DNA of 64,000 nucleotides, from contig NZ_CP041692.1 in assembly GCF_007362775.1 (NCBI RefSeq), positions 3,162,001 through 3,226,000 on the forward strand, read 5' to 3'. Each line of letters starts with the position of its first letter. The first letter of the stretch is position 1. This document shows positions 35,533-45,703 of this stretch, piece by piece. The notes under the pieces are model-generated. The model saw nothing but the letters and a program-made list of their open reading frames with translations. It had not been told where the DNA came from and ran no database searches. Source of the stretch: Microlunatus elymi. GTDB lineage: Bacteria; Actinomycetota; Actinomycetes; Propionibacteriales; Propionibacteriaceae. Both the position numbers and the translations under genes were made by a program.

Positions 35533-36434
35533 CCAGCACACGAGTAGAACCCCAACCCTCCGCACTCGCAGGCGGTGCGTCCGGCAGCGTTCGGCGCCGT
35601 CGTGCCTATCGGCAGGAACGCAACGGCCCGTTCTTCTGGGTCGGCATCGTCATCCTCGCGTTGATCTTCGTGATCCCGTTGCTGTGGATGTTCCTGACGT
35701 CGTTTCGCACGGTCGAGGACTCCCGCCGGATTCCGATCTCGCTGATCCCCGATCAGTTGACCCTGCGCGCCTACAAGCTCCTGTTCGCCGACGAGCAGAA
35801 TCCGGTCTTCACCTGGGCACTGAACTCGTTGATGGCGGCAGTCGGTCACGCGGTTCTCGTCCTGGTGGTCGCATCGATGGCCGCGTTCGCCCTGGCTCGA
35901 ATGAAGTTCCCGGGGCAGAAGGTGATCTTCGGCATCATCATCGCGACCATGTTCGTACCGGGCTTCATCTTCCTGATGCCCAACTATCTGATGATGGACA
36001 GGCTGGGCTGGCTGGACACGTTGATCGCCTTGATCGTGCCGGGAGCTGCCGGAGCATTCGGTGTGTTCTTCCTCCGGCAGTTCTTCCTCGCGATTCCCCG
36101 TGAGTTGGAGGAGAGCGCCCGGGTCGACGGTGCCAACAGTTGGCAGATCTTCACGCGGATCATCCTGCCGATCTCCAAGCCGGGCCTCGTCACCCTGGGC
36201 GTGCTCGCCTTCCTCGGGAACTGGAACGACTTTATCTGGCCGATCTTCGTGTTGTTCTCGCCGGAACGGCTGACCCTGCCGGCCGGATTGTCAACCCTGC
36301 AAGGGGCCTACAACATCGACTACCCGGTGATCATGGCCGGCGCCTCGGTGGCCGCGATCCCGGTGTTGATCTTGTACGTGTTCGTCCAGCGATACGTGAT
36401 CGAGGGGGTCGCCACCAGCGGATTGAAGGGCTGA
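35529..36434 (+). CDS. ABC sugar importer permease 2 (MalG type)
   Basis: A 301-residue permease with six helices and the EAA loop EESARVDGANSWQIFTRIILP. It ends in GVATSGLKG, a common end of MalG-type permeases. The ATG overlaps the previous stop by 4 bp. There is no ATPase gene in the operon; importers of this type in actinobacteria often share one housekeeping ATPase (MsiK/MalK type) encoded elsewhere. A strong terminator follows at 36464. Confidence 0.94.
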   Translation: MTSTRVEPQPSALAGGASGSVRRRRAYRQERNGPFFWVGIVILALIFVIPLLWMFLTSFRTVEDSRRIPISLIPDQLTLRAYKLLFADEQNPVFTWALNSLMAAVGHAVLVLVVASMAAFALARMKFPGQKVIFGIIIATMFVPGFIFLMPNYLMMDRLGWLDTLIALIVPGAAGAFGVFFLRQFFLAIPRELEESARVDGANSWQIFTRIILPISKPGLVTLGVLAFLGNWNDFIWPIFVLFSPERLTLPAGLSTLQGAYNIDYPVIMAGASVAAIPVLILYVFVQRYVIEGVATSGLKG

Positions 36435-36463
36435 GGCTCGGTCGACGTTCGCGATCCCAACAG

Positions 36464-36501
36464 CAGAAGGGGATGCCCCGGATTCGGAGCATCCCCTTCT
36501 G
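36464..36501. terminator. Strong bidirectional terminator hairpin
   Basis: CAGAAGGGGATGC and its exact complement form a 13-bp stem with a 12-nt loop between the convergent permease and YebC-family genes. Confidence 0.8.
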
Positions 36502-36522
36502 TCGTGCTGTGCGGCGAGGTGA

Positions 36523-37308
36523 TCAGCCGGCGGCGGCCATCACTTCGTCGGAGGCGTCGAAGTTGGAGTAGACGTTCTGCACGTCGTCGGAGTCCTCCAG
36601 CGCGTCGATGATCTTGAACAGCTTCTCCGCGGTGGGCGCGTCGATCTCCTGGGTGAAGGAGGGGACGAACGAGACCTCCGCGGACTCGTAGTCGATGCCG
36701 GCGTCCTGGACCGCGGTCCGGACCTTCACCACGTCGTTCGGGTCGCAGATGATCTCGAACGACTCGCCGAGATCGTTGACGTCCTCGGGATCGGCGTCCA
36801 GGGTCGCCTCCAGCAGGTCGTCCTCGGTGATCGTCCGGGTCGTCTGCTCCCGACCCTCGCCGCTGCTCTGCTCCTTCTCGACCACCACCACGCCCTTGCG
36901 GTCGAACATCCGCGCGGTCGAGCCGGCGTCGGCCATCGTGCCGCCGTTGCGGGTGACCGCGACCCGGACGTCGGAGGCGGAACGGTTGCGGTTGTCGGTC
37001 AGGCACTCGATCAGCATCGCGATCCCGGCCGGACCGTACGCCTCGTACATCAGCGTCTCGTAGTCCGCGCCGCCGCCCTCGGCACCGGAGCCGCGCTTGA
37101 CCGCGCGGTCGATGTTGTCGTTGGGTACGGAGTTCTTCTTTGCCTTCTGGATGGCGTCGTACAGCGTCGGGTTTCCGCCAGGATCACCGCCACCAACGCG
37201 AGCCGCCACCTCGATGTTCTTGATCAGCTTGGCGAACAGCTTGCCGCGCTTGGCATCGATCACGGCCTTCTTGTGCTTCGTGGTCGCCCATTTGGAGTGT
37301 CCTGACAT
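36523..37308 (-). CDS. YebC/PmpR family DNA-binding regulatory protein
   Basis: A 261-residue protein of the YebC/TACO1 family, which includes transcription regulators and factors that help ribosomes through difficult sequences. The start [23 protein letters not shown] is diagnostic, as is [10 protein letters not shown] (here [11 protein letters not shown]) and [10 protein letters not shown]. The C-terminal half is acidic. In many actinobacteria it lies beside ruvC; here it stands alone, flanked by a sugar operon and a pseudogene. Confidence 0.95.
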   Translation of the reverse strand: MSGHSKWATTKHKKAVIDAKRGKLFAKLIKNIEVAARVGGGDPGGNPTLYDAIQKAKKNSVPNDNIDRAVKRGSGAEGGGADYETLMYEAYGPAGIAMLIECLTDNRNRSASDVRVAVTRNGGTMADAGSTARMFDRKGVVVVEKEQSSGEGREQTTRTITEDDLLEATLDADPEDVNDLGESFEIICDPNDVVKVRTAVQDAGIDYESAEVSFVPSFTQEIDAPTAEKLFKIIDALEDSDDVQNVYSNFDASDEVMAAAG

Positions 37309-37621
37309 AGCCCCCGAGTCTAATCCGGGAGGCCCCCAGGCACACATCCGCCCGCATCCGGAGCGAATCTGCGGATCCATGGTCCTGCCGCCCTACCGAA
37401 CTCCCGGTGATCAGATCATTCCAGCTCGACACGCCGAGTGACGCACGGATCCGCAGAGCCAATGCAGCCCAACTTGGCCGGCTACGACGCATACCCTCGG
37501 CAGATCCGCCTCGGCGCTCGGCGTGTCCGCCCGGCTCCCTCAATCACGGCGTGCTCGACTCCCGGGATGGGCTGTGGATGACTGCGCCAGGGTCTCCTCC
37601 AGGATCATCGATCCTGATCGG
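37309..37621. other. Intergenic stretch before the broken DUF559-like gene
   Basis: No gene is recognised. A perfect short palindrome (CAGGATC-ATC-GATCCTG, 37600-37616) lies six bases before the ATG of the following pseudogene and may hide its ribosome site. Confidence 0.5.
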
Positions 37622-38627
37622 ATGACACCCCCGTCCCGGTTCGATCAGGAGATCGAACTCGCCCGCCGTCCGGTCAGCGCGGCCGACCTGGCTCGTTACG
37701 GGATCGGGCGCGGTTCACGCCGCCGTACGGCCCTACGCAGGGTCAGCGGGGACGCTACGCGCCGGCCGTGGAGCGGCTCACCGTCACTCAGCGGATCGTG
37801 GACGCCGCAGCGCGGCTCCCGTCGGATGCGGTCATCGGCGGCTGGGCGGCCGCGTACGCCTTGGGCGCCGAGATGCTCGACGGGTGGACGCGCGGACGCG
37901 CCTGATGCAGCCGGTCGACTGCGTGAGCGAACAGCTGAGACGGCGCTCGACCTCCGAGCTTCGATATCACCGATCGTCACTGCGGTCTGAGGACACGGTG
38001 GAGCGCGGCGGACTGCGGCTGACCGGCGCGGTCAGGACGGCGATCGACGGCGCGCGCTGGGCCGACTCGCTGGAAGAGGCGGTGGTGTTCCTGGATGCGA
38101 TGGCGGCCGCGAAGTTGATCACCATCGACGACCTCAGGGCCGGTCTGACTGAGCACCGGTGCCGGACCGGTGTCGGTCAGGCGGCGGAAGCTGTTGATCA
38201 TGCCGAGTACGGGGTGCGCAGTCCCTGGGAAACTCGACTGCGGGCCTGTTACCGGCTTGAGGCCGGGTTGCCGGGGCCGTGGATCAATGTGCCGATCTTC
38301 TCTACGACACAAGATTTTCTGGGCATCGCCGACCTCTTCGATCCGTATGCCGGTCTGGTGTCGGAATTCGATGGCGACGGGCATCGAGACCGGCGGCAGC
38401 ACCACGTCGACAACGTCCGTGAGGAGCGCTTCGAGTCGGTGAACCTGACAGTGGTGCGTACCGACAGCCTCGACCTGAACATCATCACCAACCCCGATCG
38501 TCGCCCGCTGGTCCGACGGCTGCGGGATGGTTATCGCCGCGGCTGCGCGCGAGATCCGAACCGGGACGAATGGACCGTTGTCGTTCCCGACTGGTGGCGC
38601 GGCAGGATTCCCGGCGCCGAGGTCTGA
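37622..38627 (+). pseudogene. Frameshifted DUF559/AbiEi-like protein
   Basis: Three overlapping frames together encode one protein of about 335 residues. The first (from ATG 37622, MTPPSRFDQEIELARRPVS) gives way near 37740 to a second frame (RYAPAVERLTVTQRIVDAAA to DGWT), which gives way near 37880 to the third (from DARTRL to the end at 38627). Each change implies one missing base. The last part has the endonuclease-like DUF559 pattern GIADLFDP, LVSEFDGDGHRDR and TVVRTDSLDL. Intact relatives in actinobacteria pair an AbiEi-like N-terminal region with this domain. Both breaks lie beside G-runs, so sequence error is possible. Confidence 0.65.
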
Positions 38628-38801
38628 ATCCACCGGGATCCGGTGACGACGCGACGTACCCGCGCCGACACGCCGATCATCGCGCGGATCCGCTGCGTGA
38701 ATGCGCCGGTACGGGCCGAACTCGGGTGCACTGGCTCTGCGGATCCGCGCGGCGTACGGCGTTTCGGCGGTGACCGGGGTGCCGCGGTGACCCCATCCAC
38801 G

Positions 38802-39848
38802 CTACGGGCTGTCGATACGGGCGTACATCACCTGGGTCTCGCCGCGGTGGTAGCCGAGGCGGGTGTAGAGACCGAACGCGCCGGTTGGGTTGTCGGTGTC
38901 GACGCCGAGCCCGGCACCGTCCAGCCCGGCATCGGCGAACGAGCGCATGGAGGCGATCAGCAGGGCCTTGGCGATGCCGCGGTTTCGCCAGTTCCGGCGG
39001 ACCCCGAGCCGGTCGGTCCAGCCTTCGCGATAGCCCTGGAACTCCCAGTCCTGCGGATAGGCGGCGTTCATCGCGTAGCCGGCGACCTCGCCGGACGCGT
39101 CGTCGAGCGCGACCCAGGACCACTCCGTACGCGTCGAGGAGGCGGCCAGCCGCTCCTGCCAGCGGACCTGCGGCACCGGCTGCGATCCCCAGTGGTCGGC
39201 GAACGCCTCGTTGTGCGCCTGCCGGACCTGTTCGCTGACCGTGACCCGGAACGGTTCCAGCCGGATCCCCGGCAGCCGCGGCACCGCGGGCACCCCGGAG
39301 TCGAGCTGTTCGAACTTCAGCGACATGTCGGCGAACCAGCGGACCGCGGAGAATTTGCGGTCGCAGACCAGTTTGGCCCGATCGGTGAACTTCTCCTCCA
39401 CCGGCACCGTCAGCTGCAGCGGACCGTGCTCGGCGCTGCGGGTCTGCGCATCCCATTCGGCCGCCCGGGCGAGCTCCCAGTCCAGCAACTCGTGCCCGAT
39501 GCCACGGCGCCGCCAGCCCGGGTGTACGCCGCCGTCCAGGAAGACCCGGCGCGGGTTCACGTCGGCCGGGAACGGATGCACCCAGCCGTACGCGACCACG
39601 ACGCCGCCCCGATCGCGACCGATCCGCGCGTTGTGCTCGGGGTCGGCGGCGGACTCGGCGAACGCCTCCTGCAACTCCTCCAGGGTGTGCCGTTCGGCCG
39701 GATCGTCGAAGTGCTCGATCGCGGTCAACAGGCCACTGACCTCGGGCAGCTCGGCCTCGGTAAGGGGCGACCAGTCGACCCCGTCGACCCGGCCCAGTGC
39801 GGGCGGCGCCGGTCTTGATCGTGCCACTGGTGATCGCCCCGTTCCCAT
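38802..39848 (-). CDS. GNAT family acetyltransferase, tandem domains
   Basis: A 348-residue protein with two GNAT acetyltransferase folds. Acetyl-CoA loops are visible as WRRRGIGHELL near residue 113 and WRNRGIAKALL near residue 292. The architecture is like that of mycothiol synthase, but the similarity is not strong enough to call MshD. The first 20 residues (Gly/Arg/Pro-rich) may be non-coding; a start nearer VDWSPLTEAELP is possible. The substrate is not known. Confidence 0.78.
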   Translation of the reverse strand: MGTGRSPVARSRPAPPALGRVDGVDWSPLTEAELPEVSGLLTAIEHFDDPAERHTLEELQEAFAESAADPEHNARIGRDRGGVVVAYGWVHPFPADVNPRRVFLDGGVHPGWRRRGIGHELLDWELARAAEWDAQTRSAEHGPLQLTVPVEEKFTDRAKLVCDRKFSAVRWFADMSLKFEQLDSGVPAVPRLPGIRLEPFRVTVSEQVRQAHNEAFADHWGSQPVPQVRWQERLAASSTRTEWSWVALDDASGEVAGYAMNAAYPQDWEFQGYREGWTDRLGVRRNWRNRGIAKALLIASMRSFADAGLDGAGLGVDTDNPTGAFGLYTRLGYHRGETQVMYARIDSP

Positions 39849-39876
39849 ACCTCAGCCGGACGTTCCCGGCTGAGCC

Positions 39877-40791
39877 TCAACGCCAGATCTTCGCGCGCCG
39901 GCGACGTCCACCAGCTCGCGGCGACTGACTCTGCTCCCAGATCCGGCGCCAGCTTCCCGGCGGCGGTTCGGCCTGCTCCAGCTGCGTCGCTGCGGCACCC
40001 GGCGCTGCGGTGTCCGCCGTCTGCCCTTTCAACACCCGCTGGGTCTGCCACCAGGTGCCCCGGTCCTCGGCGATCAATCCGGCGACCACCGTACGGATCC
40101 GCTCGGTGAACGCCTCCGCCGACTCGTCAGCGGCCGCCGTCATCGCCGGGCCGAAGCGCAGGCTGATCCGGGTACGAGTCCGGCCGGCCGGGCCGGCCTG
40201 CCGGCTAGGCCACCCGTGTCCCCGTGGCATCGCGGCGAAACTGCCGCGAATTCCCACGGGCAACACCGGGACCCGGTGCTCGATCGCCAATGCGGCCGCG
40301 TCCAGCTCGAAAGTACCCAGATAACCGTCGGTGGAACGGCCGCCCTCGGGGTAGATCACCACGCTCCAGCCCGCCGCCAGCAACTCGGCCGGCGTCTGGG
40401 TGCGATTCCGGCCCGACGGGACCTGCCCCGACCGGACCTGGGCGAACGTGTTGAATGCGATCGCCGTGGCCGCCGCCTGCCAGCTCGAGCTGAAGGAGTC
40501 GTCGGTGGTGACCGCGACCCCGGTCCGTTCGCGCCGCCGGGCGGGCAGAGCATCCAGCAGCAGCGGCGTGTCCAGGTGGCTGGCGTGGTTGGCGACGATC
40601 ACCGCGGGTCCGCAGAGAGCGGCAGCGTCCTCCAGCCCGCCGACGTCGAGGTGCACCTCAGCATGCAGCAGCGGCCGGATCGCGATCGCGTGCAGCGCCC
40701 GCCGGGCCAGCCGGATCGGCAGCCGGCGCGGCCAGTCCGCAGCCGGCCGGCCGATCCGTACGAGCACCCGATCCAGTGCGGACGAGGTCAC
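39877..40791 (-). CDS. PlsC-like acyltransferase
   Basis: A 304-residue lipid acyltransferase. The active-site box is NHASHLD, and the phosphate-binding block is YPEGGRS, followed by PVLPVGIRG. The C-terminal 70 residues form an Ala/Gln-rich tail with a basic end. The GTG start overlaps the stop of the LarA-like gene by 4 bp. It is the last gene of a four-gene run that begins with hisA, so it probably acts on the product of the reductase-phosphatase fusion upstream. Confidence 0.85.
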   Translation of the reverse strand: MTSSALDRVLVRIGRPAADWPRRLPIRLARRALHAIAIRPLLHAEVHLDVGGLEDAAALCGPAVIVANHASHLDTPLLLDALPARRRERTGVAVTTDDSFSSSWQAAATAIAFNTFAQVRSGQVPSGRNRTQTPAELLAAGWSVVIYPEGGRSTDGYLGTFELDAAALAIEHRVPVLPVGIRGSFAAMPRGHGWPSRQAGPAGRTRTRISLRFGPAMTAAADESAEAFTERIRTVVAGLIAEDRGTWWQTQRVLKGQTADTAAPGAAATQLEQAEPPPGSWRRIWEQSQSPRAGGRRRRAKIWR

Positions 40792-42365
40792 GTCACCGCT
40801 CCGAGGGCGTTCGGCGGTGTGTGCAGATAGCGGATCCGCGGCGTCCGGCCGACGGTGGCCGAGGTGATCTCCAGCGCATCGGCCAGGGTCGACGCGGCGC
40901 GGAAACCGAGCCGTTCGGCGCTGCCGCGATCAGCGCCGACGAACACCACGTCGCCGAGCCGCTGCACCGCCGCCGCCAGCTGATACCACAGGTGGAACGG
41001 GTGCAGCCCGTGGAAGGCCTGCGAGGTGCGGTAGAGCTGGACGTACCACGGGTCGTCGGCGAACTTGTCCTCGAACCGCTCGGCCAGTTCCGCGGCGTCG
41101 GTGGTGGTCGGCAGCACGTCGGCGAAGAAGTCGATGGTGGCCGGATGATGCAGCGAGCTGAAGTCCTGCGCCAGCGGGTGGTAGACGATCACCGCTCCGC
41201 CGTCGCGGACCAGTGGCTGATCGGTCGCCGACTGGTAGCTGAAGCCGAGCGCGTGCCAGGCCGCGAGCACCGGGTCGGTCACCGACTGCACGCTGTACGG
41301 GGTCGCGGCGGGCACGCCGAGCACCAGCACGTCGGCCTGTCCGGTCACCTCGACCTGCTGCTGCTCCAGCACTCGGCTGCGGCTGGCAGCGGCCACCGCC
41401 TCCGGCGCGCCGGCGGTGACCTGGGTGACGCCGTACCCGGATTCGAGCCGGGCGTTCAGCAATCGGGTGTAACGGGCCGGCGCGAGCGCGGTGATCCGGC
41501 TCAGCCCGAGCAGCTTGGCCTGAGCCGACCAGCTCCACTCCCACTCCCGCTTGCCGAGGAAGTCGACCGACGACGGGTAGTTGTCGTTGTCGAGCACCGC
41601 CTCGACGGCGAACACGTCGACCGCGGCGGCAACCGCCTCCCCAGCGCGGCGCCGATGCTCGGCGGACCCGCTGAGCACGGCATCCAGCCCACGTTCGGCG
41701 CGGATCGAGCCGACCGATCCCAAACCGGCGGTCACCGCCGCCAGCCCGTCGCCGGGCAGACCCCCCTGACCGATGCCGTGCACCAGGTGCACCATCACCA
41801 ACAGGTCCGATTCGGCCACTCGGGAGTTGATCGCTACCTCCGCGCCGGCGTCGGAGCCGGCCTCGGATGCGGGCGTCAGCACGGTCAGCCGGCCGCGGTT
41901 CTCGGCGTCGTGGTTGGTCAGTTTGCCGTCGGCGTAGAGGGACCGGAACACCCGCTCGCCGAGCAGCTGCCGCAACTCGGCCTCGGTGTTGCGCCGGTTC
42001 AGCCCGTTGGCGCAGATCAACTCGACGTCGTCCACACCCGCGGCCGCGGCCTGGATCAGGACGCGTTCGATGATCCGGCCGCGGACGTCCGGCGTCCGCA
42101 GCGGCGGCGTCGCGGCCACGTCGTCGAAGGCGATGGTCAGCTTCATCCCGGGCCGCAGCCGGGCGGCCAGCGGCTCGGTGCCTTCCGGATCGGCCAACGC
42201 CAGATCGATGGCGCCGACCAGGTCGTCCAGCCGAGCCAGTGACTCGGCCGGGTAGACCACCTCGGTGCCGAGCGGGAACCGTTCCAGCCGAGCCCGCGGG
42301 CCGTCGGCCACCAACAACGGTGGCGTCCGGTCGTCAACCTCGAGTACGAAGCCTGGGCGCGCCAT
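40788..42365 (-). CDS. LarA-like (DUF2088) protein with a degenerate active site
   Basis: A 525-residue protein related to nickel-dependent lactate racemase. The N-terminal domain has IAFDDVAATPPLRTPDVRGR, where LarA has a DHTRPTP-type motif, followed by LICANGLNRRNTEAELRQLLG and LTNHDAE. The segment that in LarA carries the cofactor lysine (an SGG-x-K-type stretch) here reads HLVHGIGQGGLPGDGLAAV without that lysine. So the fold is likely but racemase activity with the nickel-pincer cofactor is doubtful. The C-terminal half is unique. It lies between the reductase fusion (54 bp gap) and an overlapping acyltransferase. Confidence 0.72.
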   Translation of the reverse strand: MARPGFVLEVDDRTPPLLVADGPRARLERFPLGTEVVYPAESLARLDDLVGAIDLALADPEGTEPLAARLRPGMKLTIAFDDVAATPPLRTPDVRGRIIERVLIQAAAAGVDDVELICANGLNRRNTEAELRQLLGERVFRSLYADGKLTNHDAENRGRLTVLTPASEAGSDAGAEVAINSRVAESDLLVMVHLVHGIGQGGLPGDGLAAVTAGLGSVGSIRAERGLDAVLSGSAEHRRRAGEAVAAAVDVFAVEAVLDNDNYPSSVDFLGKREWEWSWSAQAKLLGLSRITALAPARYTRLLNARLESGYGVTQVTAGAPEAVAAASRSRVLEQQQVEVTGQADVLVLGVPAATPYSVQSVTDPVLAAWHALGFSYQSATDQPLVRDGGAVIVYHPLAQDFSSLHHPATIDFFADVLPTTTDAAELAERFEDKFADDPWYVQLYRTSQAFHGLHPFHLWYQLAAAVQRLGDVVFVGADRGSAERLGFRAASTLADALEITSATVGRTPRIRYLHTPPNALGAVT

Positions 42366-42418
42366 TCAGCGGTCTCCCCTCAATTGGATTGCCACCCTCA
42401 CAGGGCCAGATTTCTTGA

Positions 42419-44839
42419 TCATGCCGATCCGCCCAGTTGCGGCGGAGGTGCGACATCGCGATCCCGCCGCAGGAAGGTGCCGCTCCAGCGGGGGTCCTGC
42501 GGGCGGATCTTCCACTCCACGCTGGTCCACTGGTTGGCCGCGGCGGCCCGCATCAGCGGCACGTCCGGGCTGACCACCACCGGGCGGCCGACCACCGACA
42601 GCATGGCCAGGTCGGAATGGCTGTCGGCGTAGGCGTAGCTCTTGGTCAGGTCGATCCCGTGCAGGGTGGCGTAGTGGTTCAGCCAGGCGGCGCGGGACTC
42701 CCCGACCATCGGCGGCCCGGTCAGGAAGCCGGTGCAGACGCCGTTCTCGTCGGTGGCCAGATCGCTGGCAACGATCACGTCGAACAGCGGTTGCAGTGGC
42801 CGGGTCAGCGGACGGATCGCACCGGTGATCAACACCGTGGCGTGCCCGGCCGCGCGATGTTCCCGGGCCCGCCGGACCGCGTCCGGCGACAGCCGGGACA
42901 GGATCTCCCGGGCCAGCTGGGTGTCCACGAACTCCTCCAACGCGGCCAGATCGGCGCCGGCGTAGCGGCGGTAGATCGTCCGCAGGAACATGCCCCGGTC
43001 GACCCGCTCGGCCCGCAGATAGCTGGGCAGCTTGCGCAGGATCGAACCCGCCTCCCGGACCCGACCGATCGGAGCAAGATCAGGAAGTTTGGTCCACAGG
43101 TACTGCTCGATCACGTTGGTCGACATCACCGTGCCGTCAAGATCAAAAGCGGCCAGCACCGTACCCGGCTCGTCCCTGCTCTTGCTCAGATCGGTGAACG
43201 TGGTCGGCCGCGCGCCGCGACGCCGACGCAGCGCCTCCAGCCGTCGTACCGGAGCCACCACCGACGGGATGTGCAGCTCCTGCATGTACTCGTACCAGTC
43301 GAAGTCGGCCGTGTCGAAGCTGAACGTGTCTTGATCATCGGGGTGCAGCGAGCGGGTGAGCCGCAGCGTGTTGTCGTCGACGAAGTGCAGCTCGGACTGG
43401 GCGTACTCGTTGTAGAGACCCAGATAGGACCGCAGGAAGTCGATCCGGGACCGAAAACGATCAAGGTCCTTGGCGGCCTTGCGGGTGCGTTCTGATCTTG
43501 GTGCGAACTTGATCATCCGGTCGGCGATCGCGTGCCCGCGTTCGGACCGGGACAGGAAGCGTTCGATCGACGCCGCACCGGGGAACTGCCACTGCGGCAA
43601 CGCCGGTGCGCCCCGCTCGCCGGCGATCAACGGATGCTCGGTGAAGTAGCCGTTGACGTAGGTGTAGAACTGCTGGAAGGTGAGCGGATTCCGGGCGCCG
43701 CTGGAGACGTGGTAGTACTCGCAGACGCCGACGTGCGGCTCGGTCGCGGCCACCGCGATGGTCGCGTTCACCACGTAGTCGCAGGGCACCACGTCGCAGA
43801 TCGCCTCCGGTGAGGCGGGGAATTCGGGCAGCTCGCCGCGGCCGTAGGCCAGGATGATCGGCTCGGCCATCTTGAAGCCTTCGATCCAGCCCGGGTACGG
43901 ATGCTTGATCGACGACTCGACGATCGCCGGCCGGACGATCGAGGCCCGGATGTGGGCGCACTTCTCGGCCACCAGCTTCTCGCCGAGAGCCTTGGTGAAG
44001 GTGTACGCGTCGGTCCAGCCGAGCGAGCGGGCACGTTCGGTGCCGGCGTCGACCAGCTGCTTGGCCACCCACTCCTTGCGTCGGCGTTCGGTGTCTGCGG
44101 CGGTGATCAGATGGCCGGCGGCGCGATGCTCGCGCTCGGCCTCCTTGCGGAACTTGGTCAGCTGATCGGCGGTCCGGGAGGCGTTCTCGATCTCGGCCGC
44201 CATCGCCAGCCCGGCCTTCATCTCGGCCTCGTAGTCGATGTCGTGGGCATGCGGCGCCTCGCCGATCGCGCCACGACGACGGCCGGCGGTGTACGCGGTG
44301 GAGACGTGCACGTAGTGCGGCATCCGGGTCAACTCGCCGTCCGGCCCGGTGCAGGACTCCAGGAACCGGTCGATCAGTGCGCCGGTGCCGATCAGGTTGG
44401 TGTTGAACGCGCGGTCGATCGGCGGGTCGAAGGACACGTCACCGGCGCAGTGGATCAGTACGTCGAGGTCGGTCGGCAACTTCGGCACGTTGGGCAGGTC
44501 GCCCTCGATCACGTCCACCCGGGCGTCGATGAGACCCTCCGGACCGCCGTACGGCTCGGCGAGGTCTTTGAAGATCTTCTTCTTCACCACGCTGATCGTG
44601 CGGGCCCGGGCGGTGGCCGAGCCCTTGCGCCGGACCAGCACCGCGGCGGTGGTGTCGGGCAGGTCGTTGAGAATCTTCCACAGCAGCTGTTCGCCGATGA
44701 AACCGGTGACGCCGGTGAGCATGATCTTCTTGCCGGCCAGCAGATCCTTCAGCCGACCGTCCAGCGTCGGCGCCGGATGCTCGGCCTGGGTCGCCCCCTG
44801 CAGCGGCGTGCCGAACGCCTCCGCCGGTGCGCTGCTCAT
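42419..44839 (-). CDS. Fatty acyl-CoA reductase-like/HAD-IB hydrolase fusion
   Basis: An 806-residue two-enzyme protein. Residues 35-520 form an extended SDR with NADP motif GVTGFIG (43-49), catalytic YTFTK (279-283) and a FAR-type C-terminal region (YLGLYNEYA, then [11 protein letters not shown]), predicting reduction of an acyl thioester to aldehyde or alcohol. Residues 560-780 form a HAD-IB phosphatase with FDLDGT (565-570), ITGAIRP and [11 protein letters not shown]. The two may act in sequence on a lipid intermediate. No signal peptide. Its ATG overlaps the hisA stop by 4 bp, with GGGGA just upstream. Confidence 0.82.
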   Translation of the reverse strand: MSSAPAEAFGTPLQGATQAEHPAPTLDGRLKDLLAGKKIMLTGVTGFIGEQLLWKILNDLPDTTAAVLVRRKGSATARARTISVVKKKIFKDLAEPYGGPEGLIDARVDVIEGDLPNVPKLPTDLDVLIHCAGDVSFDPPIDRAFNTNLIGTGALIDRFLESCTGPDGELTRMPHYVHVSTAYTAGRRRGAIGEAPHAHDIDYEAEMKAGLAMAAEIENASRTADQLTKFRKEAEREHRAAGHLITAADTERRRKEWVAKQLVDAGTERARSLGWTDAYTFTKALGEKLVAEKCAHIRASIVRPAIVESSIKHPYPGWIEGFKMAEPIILAYGRGELPEFPASPEAICDVVPCDYVVNATIAVAATEPHVGVCEYYHVSSGARNPLTFQQFYTYVNGYFTEHPLIAGERGAPALPQWQFPGAASIERFLSRSERGHAIADRMIKFAPRSERTRKAAKDLDRFRSRIDFLRSYLGLYNEYAQSELHFVDDNTLRLTRSLHPDDQDTFSFDTADFDWYEYMQELHIPSVVAPVRRLEALRRRRGARPTTFTDLSKSRDEPGTVLAAFDLDGTVMSTNVIEQYLWTKLPDLAPIGRVREAGSILRKLPSYLRAERVDRGMFLRTIYRRYAGADLAALEEFVDTQLAREILSRLSPDAVRRAREHRAAGHATVLITGAIRPLTRPLQPLFDVIVASDLATDENGVCTGFLTGPPMVGESRAAWLNHYATLHGIDLTKSYAYADSHSDLAMLSVVGRPVVVSPDVPLMRAAAANQWTSVEWKIRPQDPRWSGTFLRRDRDVAPPPQLGGSA

Positions 44840-45630
44840 CGTTCCCCATCCTGGGCTGCAATTGCCAGGGCATCGGAGAGGGTGAAGTTGCCGACGTAGA
44901 GCGCGGTGCCGATGATGGCGCCCTCGACGCCGATGCCGACCAGATCCCGCAGCGCGGCGATGTCGTCCAGGGCGGAGATGCCGCCGCTGGCCACCACCGG
45001 CTTGTCGGTTCGGGCGCAGATCGAGCGCAGCAGGTCGTAGTTCGGACCCTTCAGCATGCCGTCGCTGTTGACGTCGGTGACCACGTAGCGGGCACAGCCG
45101 ACAGCGTCCAGCCGCTCCAGCATTTCGTACACGTTTCCGCCCTCGGTGGTCCAGCCGCGCGCGGCCAGGGTCTCGCCGCGGACGTCCAGTCCGACCGCCA
45201 CCCGGTCGCCGTACTGCTTGATCACAGCCTCGCACCATTGCGGCCGCTCCAGGGCGGCGGTGCCGATGTTGACCCGGGCGCAGCCGGTGGACAGGGCCCG
45301 TTCCAGGCCGGCGTCGTCGCGGATGCCGCCGGACAGTTCGAAGCGCAGGCCGGAGATCTTCGCGGTCTCGGTGATCACCCGGGCGATCACGTCGGCGTTG
45401 CTGCCCCGGCCGAACGCCGCGTCCAGGTCGACCAGGTGGATCCACTCGGCACCGGCCTCGGCCCAGCGCGCAGCGGCGGTGATCGGATCGCCGAAGACCT
45501 TCTCACTCCCGGCCTTGCCCTGGACCAGCTGGACCGCCTGTCCGCCGGCGACGTCGACGGCCGGTAGCAGTTCCAACGGGGGCTGCTGCACGGTGTGCGT
45601 ACGGGGCGCGCTGTCGTTCGGCATGGGCAC
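44836..45630 (-). CDS. priA: Phosphoribosyl isomerase HisA/PriA
   Basis: A (beta/alpha)8 enzyme of 264 residues that isomerises the ProFAR intermediate of histidine synthesis; in many actinobacteria the same enzyme (PriA) also serves as phosphoribosylanthranilate isomerase in tryptophan synthesis. Motifs: [18 protein letters not shown], the catalytic Asp in [25 protein letters not shown] and VASGGIS. The first 18 residues before LELLPAVD are extra; the true start may be the ATG at 45624. It lies 13 kb from hisDCBH on the same strand, so the his cluster is split. Confidence 0.93.
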   Translation of the reverse strand: MPMPNDSAPRTHTVQQPPLELLPAVDVAGGQAVQLVQGKAGSEKVFGDPITAAARWAEAGAEWIHLVDLDAAFGRGSNADVIARVITETAKISGLRFELSGGIRDDAGLERALSTGCARVNIGTAALERPQWCEAVIKQYGDRVAVGLDVRGETLAARGWTTEGGNVYEMLERLDAVGCARYVVTDVNSDGMLKGPNYDLLRSICARTDKPVVASGGISALDDIAALRDLVGIGVEGAIIGTALYVGNFTLSDALAIAAQDGER

Positions 45631-45703
45631 CAGCAGACCCTATCCGAGATAGCGCTCTGCACTCACCTTCGTACATCCCTGCGAACCAGCCTCGGCAAGC
45701 CGG

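Noticed and set aside
38802-39848. Mycothiol synthase MshD
   Set aside because: Two GNAT domains fit, but the sequence outside the acetyl-CoA loops does not resemble MshD closely enough.
42840-45445. Extension of the reductase/HAD protein to a frame starting at 45445
   Set aside because: The extra 200 residues overlap hisA on the same strand and are shadow sequence; ATG 44839 with its overlap to the hisA stop is the natural start.
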